Shown here: piece by piece, positions 1 to 10,559 of the stretch | How positions within the stretch are numbered: the first letter of the stretch is position 1 | Layout: each line of letters starts with the position of its first letter | Assembly: GCA_947359465.1 (NCBI GenBank) | Contig: OX375872.1 | Location: forward strand, 81,834,931-81,898,930 | DNA from: Metellina segmentata | Taxonomy: Eukaryota; Arthropoda; Arachnida; Araneae; Tetragnathidae | Length of the DNA: 64,000 bases | Reading direction: 5' to 3' | Notes under the pieces: model-generated | Seen by the model: the letters and a program-made list of their open reading frames with translations, nothing else | Database searches by the model: none | Told to the model about the DNA's origin: nothing | Made by a program: the position numbers and the translations under genes

Positions 1-1640
1 GAATTCTCTAATATCTCCTATAGGAAGGTAGGGTTACAAATGAAAGGGTAGAAAAAACATGTACTAGAAAGAGTGAAATTAGGAGCTACGAAAAACTGAT
101 ATAGGAAAGATTTTGTTTATTTAAGAAATTTAAAGTTTAAAATTGACAAAGATATAAATTTGTCTGTTGTCTACACTTATTATACGTACCCAAACCAAGG
201 TTTTTATTAATTTTGCTTACAAAAATGATTTTTTCGTAGACGTGTGGATTTTTTTTTTGCTGTTTGAATTTTTAAAATGAAAAAAGTGTTTAAAAATGAA
301 GGATAGTTGAAAAATAAATTTATTTGATTCAAAATTTATAGCGATTAAAAGTTGGTTGCAGAATTTAAAACTAGAAATCTTTCATTGTAAAACATTTTGT
401 ATGCACAAGAAAGCAGAAACTTCGAATCTAAGTCTGAAGTCTAAATACTTCAGTGAATATAAAGTGCTGTAAAATTTTTGTATAGAATGTGTTATCCAAA
501 GATACCATGAGAATCAGCACAGTTCAGCTTTTAGTCAACCAGTTTACATCCTATTCGAATTGATAATTTTATAATGGATATTAATCTAAATTTATTCACC
601 TTAGTATTGGAAAATAATTAAATTATTTTAATTGCATTGTTTTATTAATTAAAACAGTTGTAATTGATTTGAAGTGTTCCTCTACATATCATGTTTTTGA
701 GAGAACATAGTCCAGAAACTCACCTCTGTGGTCGGACAAACACGCGAAAAGTCCACGCTGTTTATCGTTCAAAGATAAAATAGTAAACAAACCGCGAAAA
801 GAGCGCAATCCTTTGCAACCGAAACAACCACGCTAACACCTGTTACGTTTAATACCGGGAAGGGACAACAAATGGGTCGTTTTTCATTCATAAGCAGATA
901 AGAACTCTTGATGGTGATACAAATTCCCATTTGTCATTTTTAAACTTGCTAATTTTATGAACATTTGTTCTAAAACAATAAGAAAAACACTTGTGAAGAA
1001 ATAAAGGTATTTAATCTGCCCACACATTGTCCTTCCAAACGCAGTCCTACTCCCCACACCTTCTCTCAGCAAAACATCATTTGCGCCAACAATACTTCAA
1101 AGCCGAATTTTTCATTTTTTTTTTATGTTGAATATATAAATTGCGAGATGCTCAATAGGAAGACAGAAGTAAATAAAGCGTTAGGGATATCAACTTTTGT
1201 TGGTGGTGCCATCTGTTCGTAAAAGACTAAACTAAGACCCTGAAACAGGCGAAACTAGTTAATCTGTGTACTTGGATAATTTTCAGATACAGAGATCCCT
1301 TTTCTAACAAATGTTTAAAACATTAAATACAAATATAAAAACATAAATTAATACATTGTAAGATAAGATACAATGTATTAAATGTAGTATTTTATTTCAG
1401 TTTGAAAGTTAAATTCATGAAAAATGAATCCGCTATTAAAAGTAATTATTTGTAGAATTTAAAATAAGGATGAAAATGTCTTTTTCTGCATTGTTCAAAC
1501 TGTGTAAGAATTTTTAATTTGGACGGTTACGGTTAATAATACGGCTAGAGTTCAGATGTTCTCAAGCATTGCCACTGCCAAGCCCTTTCCAAACAACAAA
1601 TATACCCAGATCTTTAAAGTTTCTATTTCAGGATCTTTTC
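1..1640. other. AT-rich non-coding stretch
   Basis: No coding region or recognisable mobile element is seen. The open frames here are short and lack family resemblance. The only structure noted is a short perfect hairpin near 1349-1380. Confidence 0.5.
1349..1380. repeat. perfect 12-bp inverted repeat (hairpin)
   Basis: TAATACATTGTA is followed, after an 8-base loop, by its exact reverse complement TACAATGTATTA. There is no poly-T run or nearby gene to suggest a function. Confidence 0.8.
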
Positions 1641-1644
1641 ACAG

Positions 1645-1740
1645 GGTATGTAGGGAGTTGAACGGGCTATTGGCGGTTGTTCTATAACAATCCCGAAGGA
1701 AAAGATCTGAGGACAACATATCTTAATTTTATACCAACGG
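1645..1740 (-). repeat. SINE-1 fragment (degraded)
   Basis: A diverged piece of the tRNA-headed SINE: it contains GGGCTATTGGC, CCCGAAGGAAAAGATC and GAGGACAACA in the order seen in other copies. Head and tail are missing. Confidence 0.65.
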
Positions 1741-2544
1741 GTCAGATGAAGAATATTTTCAAAGAAATTCTTAACTCAATCAAATTCTTTAAACCCATAG
1801 AACTCATTTGAAATGAGACGTTCCTCAGATCACTAAAGTGGCAAAAGCTTTTATTTTCAGTCTCGTGAAAAACTGATATTAACATAAGAAACGGTAAAAA
1901 AACTTCAGCTTTTAAACTATACGCCAAAAGATCTATTTTATTTTAATAATATGAAAACTTGATCGTTCCGACAAATAGTTGCATGATTGCCTGTTGATTC
2001 TTATGCCTTAAGGTCCAGTTAAACAGGTGAACTAAGTCCCTAAGTCTGATCACGCTCGAAAAGTCCAGCACTAGATCAGGACTTCCATAGACATCCTACT
2101 TTCCAGATCGACGCAGGCCAGAAAATGATAAGCAGGCTTGTTGAGTATTAAATTTTATGCAAGTTGGAAAAGACTTACGGCCCTAAACGAAGGATACGGA
2201 TATGCCCATTAGGGTGGAGCGAAAAACACGAATTTCGGAAATTGAAAACGCCTATGGTGGGAATAGTTGGGGACTACCATGCTTATTAATAACTAGCAAA
2301 ATACCCGACCTTACTCGGTTTGAATTCGTTTACTCTAGATTGAAGAGATAATCAAAATATATAATGACTTACGTTTTTTGTAGAATAAAAATTTATTTTA
2401 ACACCTTTCGCCATCTTTATATTTTCTACAACTTACTTTGGACACAAATCCTACACATGCATATCCATTCATGTAATACATTTCACATACATCGCACAAT
2501 TGCTGTATGACAAAGCTACAAAAAGACGAAAAGTGATACTAAGG

Positions 2545-3135
2545 CAGGGCTCGAAATACCCGGGTGCACAGGTGCACTGTGCACATGAAAATAAAATTGT
2601 GCACCTAATATTTTTCAGCTAGGTGCACACAGGGTACCTAACGTTAAAAAAAAGAGGGTGGAGGGGATCGTGTTTTATGTTATTTTGATGTTTGAACAAA
2701 ATATTAGTATCGACATAAGAACGTAAAGAACTAAAGGAACGTAATTAAAATTCATAAATACACATAATTCAATAATAAGCGAAAACAAAATCGCTGGGTC
2801 GTAACGGGTTTATACAGGAGGTAGGTTTACTTGTGTCTCTGCCACCAGAACTTTCCGATGATCGAAACATTTTCCAGATGGCTCTGTTGAAGCGACTGTC
2901 GCGACAGCCGTGTGCCGTAGAATTTCAATATGTTTAAATATTTTTTATTTACTATCTACTACTAACCTATATAAACATACCCAGCTAATACAGTAGTTTA
3001 CATTACATTATAATACTCTTATGTAACGTAACGTTTTTTTTTTTTAATATTCACCTAGCATGTAACCTGTGCACCTAATTTAAAAACTTAGGTGCACAGG
3101 GTGCACCTGTATTAAAAAATCTATTTCGAGGCCTG
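2545..3135. mobile_element. hAT-like MITE nested in the Helitron
   Basis: A 591-bp element with short imperfect TIRs CAGGGCTCGAAATA and TATTTCGAGGCCTG. It is flanked by a perfect 8-bp duplication, TACTAAGG (2537-2544 and 3136-3143). An 8-bp duplication with ends starting CAGGG is characteristic of hAT elements. The subterminal regions are rich in GTGCACCT-type repeats in both orientations, the kind of clustered subterminal motif hAT transposases bind. There is no coding capacity. Confidence 0.85.
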
Positions 3136-3400
3136 TACTAAGGTTACTACTATAAAAGACGATTTATAGGAAGATTTGGAATTCCCTTTCTTAAGTTCTT
3201 TTCATGTGCAACTCAATTAATTAAAATTACGATTTACGGCGAGTGCTCTCGCACTCATAGTCAACAAAATAATATTTTTTTACTTGTGGCACTCTTGCCT
3301 CCGGTATGCGACATTGTAAAATTTTGCAATCTTCTCCTGTCATTACTACAACGAATTTTTTAATGTAGGAAAAAGTTATAGTTTGGATTTTTAAACATTA

Positions 3401-3526
3401 TTATTCTTTCAATAACGACATTATTCTTTAAATAACGGCATTATTCTTTAAATAACGGCATTATTCTTTAAATAACGGCATTATTCTTTCAATAACGGCT
3501 TTATTCTTTCAATAATGGCATAACTA
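3401..3526. repeat. 20-bp tandem array
   Basis: About six head-to-tail copies of a 20-base unit (TTATTCTTTAAATAACGGCA), with the central copies identical and the outer copies diverged. It lies inside the Helitron-like element. Confidence 0.95.
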
Positions 3527-5364
3527 CACTTAAAATTTACTGAAAATTTATACTGACTTACCTAACATTTTTAAGTCTAATACTTTGTGGTGCTGTTGCG
3601 TGTGATGAGAAGGAAAACACATTTATTAAAATATTAAATATTTAAAACAGGAAACAGCGAAGTAAAACAAAATAAAAGATGTCACAAAAAATTGTTCTAA
3701 AGATATTAATTTGTGATTCAATTTTATCTCTTGATCTCGCACAGTTGCCACAACTTACAACTAAAAGTGTATAAAATTTAGATATGTGAAATTAATTCAG
3801 AGCGAAAGAATCAGAAAAAAATATCACTGCTCGCGCGATCTTGTTCATTCTAGTTTCATTGAAAAATATCGTCTGTCCCAAATATTCGGAAATCGTTTTC
3901 ATTGCGCAAAGAATAAAAATAAGACTCGAAATAAATGAAGTATCAGAGATAAAATTCCATAAAAAAAATAACAATTTTTTGAAGAATAATTACTTTTTCA
4001 GCAGTATTGGTAAAGCAATCGAAGTAATCGTAATATTCAATAGACATTCCAATTTTTCCAAAACTACCAAATTATGGTTGATTTAAGTATACTTACTCAG
4101 GTGTTTTAGCATGAAACTCAACTAAATATAACAATAAAAAAATGTTTAATATTGCATTCACTAAAGTAATAGATAATGTATAAAATAAAATACAATGCAA
4201 TCAAATATCTGGAATATAATTCATGTGATGTCTACACAAACACACAAACACAAAATCGAGCATAGAACAGAAAGACGGACAGACAGACTTTCGCAACCAA
4301 TGCCACTCACTAAATGAAGATAAGTACTCACTGTATGCAAATTGTCATGAAAATATCTCAAACCGCGTGGACTTGTATAGGGCACAACATACAGACAGAC
4401 AGACAGACAGACACCAAACGAGAAAAAAGCGGATTCGGCATCAGAAGGGTCCAAAACGGATAGAAAACTTGAAATGGGTCGAAAATATTGAATGTACAAA
4501 CAAACACTCCATTCTTATTTATATAGATACAAAATATGAGCTAAATCAATTTATTTCTTCAGGTGCCAAAATCACTTTGAAATTTCGAAATTTTGCCGAT
4601 TTGTTCACAAAAATAATAATAACGCATTTAAAAAATGTAATACATCTTATTCAAAGCCATGGGTGGGTAAAATGAACTTCCCTGCGTGAAAAAAAAAAAG
4701 TTTTACACCTAACATTACCCCGGAAGTTAAAAATTTCCCTCTTTTTTAAGAGCGCCATCACGCGCATCTCCACTCTTCTCAATAGACTCATCACTGCGAC
4801 CACGCGTTTACACGTCCCCTGTTTAAACGCGTGGGTCGTAGCAGCGCTGTTTTCATTATGAAAACAACCCAGAACGTACCACGAGGAGGTGGCTGCATAT
4901 CGAGTTCCATCCTTAAAGGTTTCAATTTAAGTTACTAGCTTACCCTAAAAAAATTAAATTGAAGCTACTGGGATAGAAGGAGCTTAGCTTAAAAGTGGTT
5001 GAAATTGGCTTTTGTTTTCAAATCTGGGTAAAGCTAGTCTAGAAGCAATTCTTGACCGAATAAATCCATCTCGTGCCTCTGTACCACATACTAATTTACT
5101 TCAGTTACTAATTTAACTTTTACTTGTGAATGGGACGGAAAGTTAAACATGTTACTATTGGTTGGAACGTCTAGAATCATAGACTTGAGTTGATCATCAG
5201 AAAGAGATACTGTAAGTGGTGGATCTGTAATGGAATCTGATTGCCATACAAATAGATTTATTTAATCGTCTGCTTCGAAGTTTAACTTGGGAATTTTGAA
5301 CTCTCGAATATTCGTTAAAACTCTATTTTTTTTGTCTTAATTTTAAAATTCTTCTATGGCCCAA

Positions 5365-5672
5365 TTATCTAATGTGTTTTTGATCATCAGCTAACAATGC
5401 CAAAATAATATTTTCTGGATGGGCATAATAAGCATTTCTTTGCAAAGTTAGATCTATTAGAATTTGGTCCAGTGGTTTTCCCGTGTAAATGTTGCAACAA
5501 ATTACGTAAAGGTTGCTCATTTGTATGTAATAAACAAATAAACCAATGCACAGGATGTCGTAAAAAGAGCTCGATTTGTCGAATGACTCCATTTTTGAAA
5601 CCTGTATTTATCACTGTACCATTACAACCAACCACTTACATCTTTTTAACACAATCCTTTCTCTTTCTTTAA
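5365..5672 (-). pseudogene. decayed transposase-like coding relic inside the fold-back element
   Basis: Minus-strand translation in two overlapping frames gives GCNGTVINTG, a hydrophobic stretch around HWFICLLHTNE and then HGKTTGP. From memory this resembles a family of uncharacterised transposon proteins in aphids, hydra and spiders, with a G-C-D-G-T...N-T-G block followed by CxxH and E-L. CLLH would be the CxxH signature that several DDE transposase superfamilies carry between the second and third catalytic acids. Frame breaks separate the pieces, so it is not functional. Its position between the two arms shows that it belongs to this element. Confidence 0.6.
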
Positions 5673-6569
5673 TTATAACTAAAGTTTAATACTTTCCCCC
5701 ATAAAAGTATATTCCATGTTCTGATAAAGAGGTTGTTTCCTAATTTTTCCTTTTCAGGCAGGTGCGGGTCTTTGTCCTTTCTCTTCTAACTTTACTACAT
5801 TACAATATTATAAATAAATCGAAATTTTTGCCTTGACATTTAAAAATTATAATAGATCTAACTTTTCTATCCCAGTAGCTTCAATTTAATTTTTTTAAGG
5901 TAAGCTAGTAACTTAAATTGAAACCTTTAAGGGTGGAACTCGATATGCAGCCACCTCCTCGTGGTACGTTCTGGGTTGTTTTCATAATGAAAACAGCGCT
6001 GCTACGACCCACGCGTTTAAACGGGGGACGTGTAAACGCGTGGTCGCAGTGATGAGTCTATTGAGAAGAGTGGAGATGCGCGTGATGGCGCTCTTAAAAA
6101 AGAGGGAAATTTTTAACTTCCGGGGTAATGTTAGGTGTAAAACTTTTTTTTTTTTCACGCAGGGAAGTTCATTTCACCCACCTATGGCTTTGAATAAGAT
6201 GTATTACATTTTTTTAATGCGTTATTATTATTTTTGTGAACAAATCGGCAAAATTTCGAAATTTCAAAGTGATTTTGGCACCTGAAGATATTAATTGATT
6301 TAGCTCATATTTTGTATTATTAATGAGCATGGTAGTCCCCAACTATTCCCACCATAGGCGTTTTCAATTTCCGAAATTCGTGTTTTTCGCTCCACCCTAA
6401 TGCCCATTCACGAGTCTAGAAAGGGTAATCTGACATTTTATGTCACTCGTATATTCAAGCGAGGCTTCAGAGTGGTCCGAAATCAACTGTTAGGGGTTAC
6501 CCAACTTTTATTATTTGGCTCTTCTTCTGTATGGCGAATAACTTGTGATAAGTCATTGGAAAAGGTGAG

Positions 6570-6665
6570 TGGTAGGTAGTTGAACTGATGTTGCACTGGA
6601 ATAACACGGTGGGATATCGAGAAAGATGGGATGACAACAGCTAGTAATTTTGAATCACTGTCAGG
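6570..6665 (-). repeat. SINE-1 tail fragment (degraded)
   Basis: GGTAGGTAGTTGAACT followed by a diverged version of the SINE-1 body up to the CACTGTCAGGTGAC block. Confidence 0.6.
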
Positions 6666-6677
6666 TGACTATAGACA

Positions 6678-6780
6678 AGGTGTATGAAAATGCTCGGTCG
6701 CAGCCTCCTTGTCAAGTTTATCTGCGATTTCATCAAATTTGATGTCCACATGAGACGGAATCCATTTGATATGAATACCT
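6678..6780 (-). pseudogene. non-LTR retrotransposon RNase H fragment
   Basis: Minus-strand translation gives IKWIPSHV, then EIADKLDKEA, the two conserved blocks at the C-terminal end of retroelement RNase H domains (WIPSHVGxxGNExADxLAKEA). Only about 34 codons remain and the glycine between the blocks is lost. Confidence 0.7.
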
Positions 6781-6907
6781 TACTGTGATAAGTTGAAAAT
6801 GTTTTGTTTCTCAAATGACGATTAAATTTTAAAAAATGACAAATCTTTAATATTAATAGGGTAGTATATATACTTAACTAACAAGTATTATAATTAGTTC
6901 GGTTATG

Positions 6908-6976
<69 letters not shown>
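6908..6976. repeat. (AT)n microsatellite
   Basis: An uninterrupted AT dinucleotide run of about 68 bases, followed by a T-rich tract and TTTA repeats. Confidence 0.98.
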
Positions 6977-6988
<12 letters not shown>

Positions 6989-7014
6989 ATTTATTTATTT
7001 ATTTTTTGATTTTT

Positions 7015-7131
7015 TGATTTACCTCGAAAAATAATTTATGTATATAGAATTCAAATTTAATATATATATATATTTGAATACATATTAAATTTTAATTCTA
7101 TATACATAAATTATTTTTCAAGGTAAATCAA
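7015..7131. repeat. palindromic AT-rich hairpin element
   Basis: A long imperfect inverted repeat. GATTTACCTCGAAAAATAAT at the left is mirrored by ATTATTTTTCAAGGTAAATC at the right, the arms continue through TATATAGAATTC-like sequence, and the centre is a TATATATA loop. It looks like a tiny fold-back element or a hairpin grown from the adjacent AT microsatellite. Confidence 0.8.
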
Positions 7132-8165
7132 AATTCCCGCCCAAACTTTAGAGGGTGGTAGGGTGCTTTGAAATAAACATGCTGTGCTAACGAATGTCTG
7201 TCTTTTGTTATGCTCGTTTCTGTATTCGCCTATTGGGTAAGGGCTATCGTTCCAATTCTCGAGCAGCTCTTCTGTTTCCATTGACGGCACCATTCGTTAG
7301 ATGCATGTCAGTCATCTCAGAATTTCAAATTTTTGTTTTTTAAGTCCACTATCCCCTTAGTGTTAGAAGGCATTTAGAAGACAGTTTTTAAGGAAAATTC
7401 AGCTTCGTTTTCATATCTGCTATGTATAAAAATGCTTTAGACGTTTAAACAGCAAACGTGATGCAATTTGTCGCTGCTCAACCTTGTAATTGAAGGCTCT
7501 TTATACAGAGCAGCTGGAACATTAAAAGCCATATTCAAATTACGGGTGATTATTGAGGTTTTCAACACAATCGGACGTGCAGAAAGTTCCAGGTATTGAA
7601 AAATTTTCCGATGCCTTTAACTTTCAAGCCATCGATTAAATTTTGAATTGCCTCATTAGATGAAATATTTGCTATAGTTGTAAAAATGGTTTTGTAATAA
7701 GAATCGGCATTTTTTTCTCGTGTAATGTTTGATAAAAGCACAAACATTTGTTTAATGAAATTATTATATATTACTAGAAACATTTATTTATGACATAAAG
7801 TAGAAATAAGTGCAAGCATTCAAGATCTGAAATTGTTTTCTACTTCAAGCAGTTCATGTTCGAAGTATTGAGAGAATTGAGGACACATCTAAACTTCACA
7901 CGCATTAATCTTCATCTACTACTAGCTTTCGCTCTGAACACAAAGAGTTTCGATACTTAATACCAAATATTTAAATTTAGTAATGTAGAAAGATTGGTAC
8001 TGCAAAACCTTTAACGGCTTAAAATCTATAGTTTTTTGCGAACCTAAAACGGAATGGGCAGATGCTAAAATAGATTTGTGTGCCAAAATCTTTAATAACA
8101 TCACTAATGTGGAATATAAACTCAACTCATTAACTAGCTTAACGAGATTTACAAACTATACAGTA
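7132..8165. other. non-coding stretch, nothing recognised
   Basis: AT-rich sequence without a coding frame or repeat family that I can identify. Confidence 0.45.
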
Positions 8166-8285
8166 TTGATTTTGCTGACGAAACTTAATGGCTAAATATC
8201 CGCATCTATTGGGTAAATCCATGGACTTTTTCAATCTTTATTAAGATTCTATTGATAATTTCCTTGGAGGCGCGAATTCCTTAAA

Positions 8286-8327
<42 letters not shown>

Positions 8328-8955
8328 TTCCTCGAAATAGAATCCTTTGCAATTAATTTACTGCTCCTTTCCTGGGTAGGTATTTTAATAAACGTCTCAC
8401 TGAAGCAACACAATAGACTATTGGCGACGGTCCGGGATCAGTCAAAAGGGAAATATACGAGGACAACAGAACGTAATTTTGAACCACGGTCAGATGAGGG
8501 GAGGGGGTCACGCCTGAGCTGGCACACCGCTCTTCAAACTGCCACACCACGCCAACGTGAGGACATTTGAGGCCACGAGAGATTTAACGCGCACCAGCCT
8601 CTTTCGTACACGACGGTCTTTGTTTGGATTCCAACTAGCAACTCACCGGTTGATAATCCTTTACTCGTCCAACTGGGCTACCACGGCCCTTCTTTCGTTG
8701 TAAATTATTGTTTTTTGGAAATAGATTCCGTTATTCTTTTCCTTAATTTAGAATCCTGTTGTAAGATTCAGATGGTAGATGGATTCAGTCCTTAGAATAG
8801 AATCCTTTGGAATATTCTCTTGCTCATTTCCTTAGAATATAAACCAAATCTTTGGGAAGACTATTGGTCAAGAAGGTCAACTTGTTAGAAGTCATGAAAA
8901 GAATATTTCAGATTTCAAGGAGGAATTATGGTGAAACTCTCAGAAGTTAAACTTT
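8166..8955. repeat. minisatellite-bearing dispersed repeat, copy A (interrupted)
   Basis: It opens with ACTTAATGGCTAAATA and a CCATGGACTTTTTCAATCTT block. It continues with degenerate ~40-base units built on TTAGAATAGAATCCTTTGGA and ends with GTTAGAAGTCATGAAAAG...CTCAGAAGTTAAAC. It is interrupted by an (AT)n run (8288-8325) and a SINE-1 copy (8374-8690). The same start-array-end layout recurs at 15870, 21325, 30220 and 61310. Confidence 0.8.
8374..8690 (-). repeat. SINE-1, near full length
   Basis: A near-complete copy of the tRNA-derived SINE. In the sense (minus) direction it starts GGGCCGTGGTAGCCCAGTTG (tRNA A-box-like) with a B-box-like block next, then the conserved unrelated body (GAGGACAACA, ACGGTCCGGGATC in plus reading). 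The 3' tail reads CTACCC. It is inserted in a minisatellite-family repeat. Confidence 0.88.
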
Positions 8956-9377
8956 AAAAATATCAGTTTAATTTGTAGTCGTTCTAAGATAGTTCTATTT
9001 TTTTAAATACAAAATAGTTCTTAATATAAATTATTTACTGATCTGGAGTCCAGCAATACACAACAGACAAGCGAAAAAAAAACCACTATGCAAATCTACA
9101 AAACTATGCAAAATCTACAAAATAATGACAATAATCCACTAATCCATTACAATAGATTAGCAGGATTTGATTTCGCCTGAATTTTGACATACACTTTGAT
9201 GCAATTTTAGCAATCAAGACGTTATTAGAATACTAGAGTTTCGCTAAAACCTATATCTATACTTTATCACTAGCCTCATTTTAATTTAAGAAATTACACA
9301 AGCATAAAAATGATGTATCTCAGTTGGTCCGAGAATACAAATAATTTTAAAATAGTTGTTTCCCCCTCAAAAATATA
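8956..9377. other. non-coding stretch, nothing recognised
   Basis: AT-rich, without recognisable coding or repeat structure. Confidence 0.45.
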
Positions 9378-9948
9378 CACTACCCTACAATAATGGACCG
9401 GACGCCTGCGAATTTTCATAATATCAAACTACTTGTTTAGGGGTGTTTTTCGTGGTACATCCTGGGACCTTTGAATGTTGTTCCTGGCAAATTGAACGCC
9501 AACGCGCCTACATGAACATTTTGGACAATCAGGTTCTTCCTACGCTCTGACAATTTTATGGGATGGACGAATGCCACTCCCAGGACGACAACGCTCCATG
9601 TCATGTTGCAGCCTCTGTCAACCAGTGGTATCAAGATATGGATGTAAATAATCTTCCCTGGCCTGCACAGAGTCCCGACCTAAACCTCATAGAACATTTG
9701 AGGGGCGAGTTAGAGCGACGCTTACGGACAAGGGAACCACGTCCGAAATCTACAGCTGAGCTGGCGACATTCTTGCAGCAGGAATAGACACAGATATCAA
9801 AGCTGTGCATCAAAACCTTGTTGAGAGTATGTCCAGAAGGGTTGCTGATGTAATTGCAGAACGTGGGGGACCATCCCCCTACTAAAGCATATATTATTTC
9901 CCTTATACCATCACATCTTGCTGTCCGGTCCATTATTGTAGGGTAGTG
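9378..9948 (+). mobile_element. Tc1-like deletion derivative with intact TIRs
   Basis: A 571-bp element bounded by 26-bp perfect TIRs starting CACTACCCTACAATAATG. Inside, plus-strand translation from about 9563 gives DDNAPCHVA, then WPAQSPDLNLIEH, the second and third catalytic blocks of a Tc1 DD34E transposase: D of QDDNAP, and the E of IEH, 34 residues on by family rule. The N-terminal DNA-binding domain and the first catalytic aspartate are missing, so the middle and 5' part were lost. A frame slip follows the QQE near 9787. A solitary TIR-like piece (GCATTGTAGGGTAGAG) lies just downstream at about 10002. Confidence 0.88.
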
Positions 9949-10224
9949 CATATATATAAATTTCTATCAGATTTTAAACGTTGCTCCTATTTATCCATTA
10001 TTAGGCATTGTAGGGTAGAGTATATATGATGATTTAATAAAATTATGTTAGTATTAAAATCTCTTAAGATTTCAAAAATTCATTACGAAATTGTTTCTAA
10101 CATTTTTAAAGCGCCAATATAGAGATTGCTATAAAAAAGTGACTACACTTTCGGGTGGAGAGTTGTTTTTTGGATACGCCCGATGATCCTTTACAATAAA
10201 AAACATTTTTTATCTGGCCCTCTC

Positions 10225-10315
10225 TGAAATTAAATTTAGGATAGATACCAGACCGTCGCCAATATCTCGTTGTGTTGCGCTAGTATGACATAAATTCAAC
10301 TACCTACCTACTAGC
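10225..10315 (+). repeat. SINE-1 3' fragment
   Basis: Contains CCAGACCGTCGCCAAT, TTGTGTTGCGC and the tail CTACCTACCTAC, the 3' third of SINE-1. It directly abuts a second fragment. Confidence 0.8.
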
Positions 10316-10319
10316 AGGC

Positions 10320-10558
10320 CATGTACGTGTGGGCTAGTGTGCGTTAAATTTGCTGTGGCCTCAAATGTCAACACGTTAGCATGGTGTGGAAGTTTTTGGA
10401 AGGAGATTCTAGCTCAGGTGTTGATCTTGTCATTTACCATGATTCAAATGTAAAAGGCTTTGTACTTCGATTTTTCATTTTGGGATTTATCCCGGACCGT
10501 CGTCAATAGCCCCGTGAGATGCTCCATTGCGACTTTAATTCAACTATCTACCTACCCG
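10320..10558 (+). repeat. SINE-1, head-truncated copy
   Basis: Plus-sense body with GTGTGCGTTAAATTTG, GTGTGGAAGTTT, CCCGGACCGTCGTCAATAG and the tail CTATCTACCTACCC. The tRNA head is lost. Confidence 0.82.
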
Positions 10559-10559
10559 A

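Larger units (their letters stand above)
2293..4527 (-). mobile_element. Helitron-like element inserted in the fold-back left arm
   Basis: On the minus strand the insertion begins TCTATATAAATAAG (T at 4527) after a flanking A. It ends with CTAG (2293-2296) before a flanking T. A small hairpin, CCGA...TCGG, lies shortly before the CTAG. These are the terminal hallmarks of Helitrons: 5' TC, a subterminal hairpin, 3' CTRR and insertion between A and T without target duplication. The opposite arm of the host fold-back element carries the uninterrupted sequence ATTAATAATACAAAATATG, which matches exactly the join of the two flanks. There is no Rep/helicase coding, so it is non-autonomous. It carries a nested hAT-like MITE and a 20-bp tandem array. 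Confidence 0.85.
2211..6398. mobile_element. long-inverted-repeat (fold-back) DNA transposon, AGGGT-type TIR, with nested insertion
   Basis: The right arm (5867-6398, about 532 bp) is a near-perfect reverse complement of the left arm, which lies in two pieces (2211-2292 and 4528-4976). The ends read AGGGTGGAGCG...CGCTCCACCCT. They are flanked by a target duplication, TATGCCCATT at 2201-2210 and AATGCCCATT at 6399-6408 (9 of 10 identical). Removing the 2235-bp Helitron-like insertion leaves an element of about 1.95 kb. The core between the arms (about 890 bp) holds a decayed minus-strand coding relic (5365-5672). The superfamily is not certain. A 9-10 bp duplication and long TIRs would fit Mutator-like or fold-back elements. 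The second element at 34272-36132 shares its end sequence and target type. Confidence 0.88.

Noticed and set aside
3401..3526. CRISPR-like array (20-bp repeats)
   Set aside because: Units are directly adjacent with no spacers; it is a simple tandem repeat in a eukaryotic transposon.
4221..4675. Open frames of 92 and 102 codons on opposite strands
   Set aside because: They overlap the 5' region of the Helitron-like element, contain CAGA/TCTG repeats and have no protein motif.
9631..9951. 106-codon minus-strand frame
   Set aside because: Antisense shadow of the Tc1 transposase fragment and its right TIR.
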